This document shows, piece by piece, positions 62,804 through 64,000 of a stretch of 64,000 nucleotides of DNA; position 1 is the stretch's first letter; every line of letters starts with the position of its first letter. The notes under the pieces were generated by a model. It made no database searches and was not told where the DNA came from. It worked only from the letters and a program-made list of their open reading frames with translations. Position numbers and translations under genes: made by a program. This DNA is from an uncultured Lachnospiraceae bacterium (lineage in GTDB: Bacteria > Bacillota > Clostridia > Lachnospirales > Lachnospiraceae): NCBI GenBank assembly GCA_947626365.1, contig CANQRW010000002.1:1-64000 (forward strand), given 5' to 3'.

Positions 62804-63547
62804 TCAGAATCCTGCCATATGGGGCGTGTTCAGCTCCAGAGACGGAATGTACGGAATCAGTTTTTCCACGGAAGTGTTGACGATCAGTTCTTCCGGGAAA
62901 TGCATCTCTTCAATCAGTTCCCAGGCGGCCTGGTGATTGCCGACTTCCGAGGCGACGTGAGCGTCGCTGTCGATAATGATAGGCGTATGATAGTGGACGC
63001 AGCGCTCCAGCATCACCTGATAGGTCTCTCTGGCGCCCTTTCGCGATGAGAGCGGCGAGAAGGAGGAGCTGTTGACTTCCAGAAGAACATGATGTTCCTT
63101 GGCGGCGGCGGTCAGCGTATCGATATCCATAGGGAACCGGCCGTCATCTGGATGGCCGATGATTTTCACATAGGGATTTTTCATGGCGCCCAGGTAGGCG
63201 GCGGTGTTCTGAGCCACGGTGCCGCCGGGATAGCAGGGCTGATGGATGCTGGCGATGGCATAATCCATCTTCTTTAACTGGTTCGGCTTAAGGTCTACGC
63301 TGCCTTCATGATCGAGGATGTTCAGTTCGCAGCCCATCAGAAGCCGGAGTCCAAACAGTTCATTGGGGATGAGTTTAAAGTTGATAAAGAACATCGGATT
63401 GGCAGAGCCGGGCATCTGGGGAGCGTGATCCGTAGAACCGAAAAGCTTCAGCCTCTTGTCGGAAGCTGCCTTTGCCATCTCGTAGAGTGTGTTATATGCA
63501 TGCCCGCTGGCGATTGTGTGGGTGTGCAGGTCCATAATATCGGTCAT
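62804..63547 (-). CDS. PHP-domain phosphatase (YcdX-like)
   Basis: MDLHTHTIASGHAYNTL; HPDDGRFP; IIDSDAHVASEVG. Confidence 0.9.
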   Translation of the reverse strand: MTDIMDLHTHTIASGHAYNTLYEMAKAASDKRLKLFGSTDHAPQMPGSANPMFFINFKLIPNELFGLRLLMGCELNILDHEGSVDLKPNQLKKMDYAIASIHQPCYPGGTVAQNTAAYLGAMKNPYVKIIGHPDDGRFPMDIDTLTAAAKEHHVLLEVNSSSFSPLSSRKGARETYQVMLERCVHYHTPIIIDSDAHVASEVGNHQAAWELIEEMHFPEELIVNTSVEKLIPYIPSLELNTPHMAGF

Positions 63548-63717
63548 TTTAAGGTTCCTTTCGGGGCAAATCTTTATTTTTCCTCAAATATAGCATATTT
63601 TTTTAAAGAAAACTATAAAAAATGAGGTAGAAATCGAAAAAATATAGTATAATGAATTTATAGCGCTAATCAACGGGTGGATGGCGTATAGAAGAATGCA
63701 TAATGGAGGAATGTGAC

Positions 63718-64000
63718 ATGAACGAAGAACTGACGAAGGTAGTTGAGGCTGTGGAAGAGAAAGCGGAAGCAGTTGTGGACGCCGCGGATGAGAAGGCGGA
63801 AGCCGCAGCAAAGAAGGTTGAGGCAAGTCCCGTGACGGAAGCTGCAGCGTCTGCCAGTCTTGCGGAGGAGTCCCCGGCAGCCGCGCCCGCGGAGCCGGTG
63901 GAATCTATGGATGATCTTAAGGCGGATCTGGAGAAGTCCTATCAGGAGTATGACAAGAAGGATACCCGGAAATTCGTCGAGAATGACTCCCCTGACGCGG
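63718..64000 (+). CDS. Start of a CDS running off the window; Ala/Glu-rich acidic N-terminus, product not assignable
   Basis: ggagga SD then ATG; open to window end, MNEELTKVVEAVEEKAEAVVDAADEKAEAAAKKVEAS... Confidence 0.65.
   Translation, partial: MNEELTKVVEAVEEKAEAVVDAADEKAEAAAKKVEASPVTEAAASASLAEESPAAAPAEPVESMDDLKADLEKSYQEYDKKDTRKFVENDSPDA

Overview
Accessory-poor chromosomal window from a Gram-positive anaerobe of Clostridia/Lachnospiraceae type (inferred from gene families; no taxonomy search was run). Most of it is ordinary housekeeping DNA: a complete F-type ATP synthase operon (atpZ-atpI-BEFHAGDC, ~9.7-17.1 kb), murA, metK, feoA/feoB, sfsA, thrC, class II fructose-bisphosphate aldolase, glutamine synthetase III, a rubredoxin-fused glutamate-synthase-like protein, luxS, a P-type ATPase, reverse rubrerythrin and a Fur/PerR regulator. 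From ~38 to 59.6 kb there is a glycerol/glycerophosphodiester region: glpK with an attenuator-like leader, a GlpA/GlpB/DUF1667 trio, a HAD-IIA phosphatase, three SBP+2-permease ABC cassettes with no ATPase, a GDPD, an MBL-fold hydrolase and the GlpP antiterminator. The left edge holds a 5'-truncated AlbA_2-type fragment, a macrodomain/ADP-ribosylglycohydrolase pair, a tRNA-Gly, a Crp/Fnr regulator divergent from an old-yellow-enzyme gene, and a HicBA/XRE-S24 cluster. The observations I rate highest are: (1) two of the three ABC solute-binding lipoprotein genes are frameshifted at poly-G tracts (G8 and G7) at the same place, just after the lipobox, which suggests either phase-variable contingency loci or homopolymer errors; (2) a perfect TGTATC-N4-GATACA palindrome centred at about -41.5 of the OYE promoter beside the Crp/Fnr gene; (3) a dispersed intergenic repeat (31/34 identical) at ~24.3 kb and ~56.2 kb; (4) an ADP-ribose eraser pair with no writer; (5) an S24 repressor lacking the catalytic Lys, beside 31-bp-phased direct repeats. 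I did not find a CRISPR array, an rRNA operon or a complete mobile element. All claims come from reading the sequence and supplied ORFs; no searches were run.
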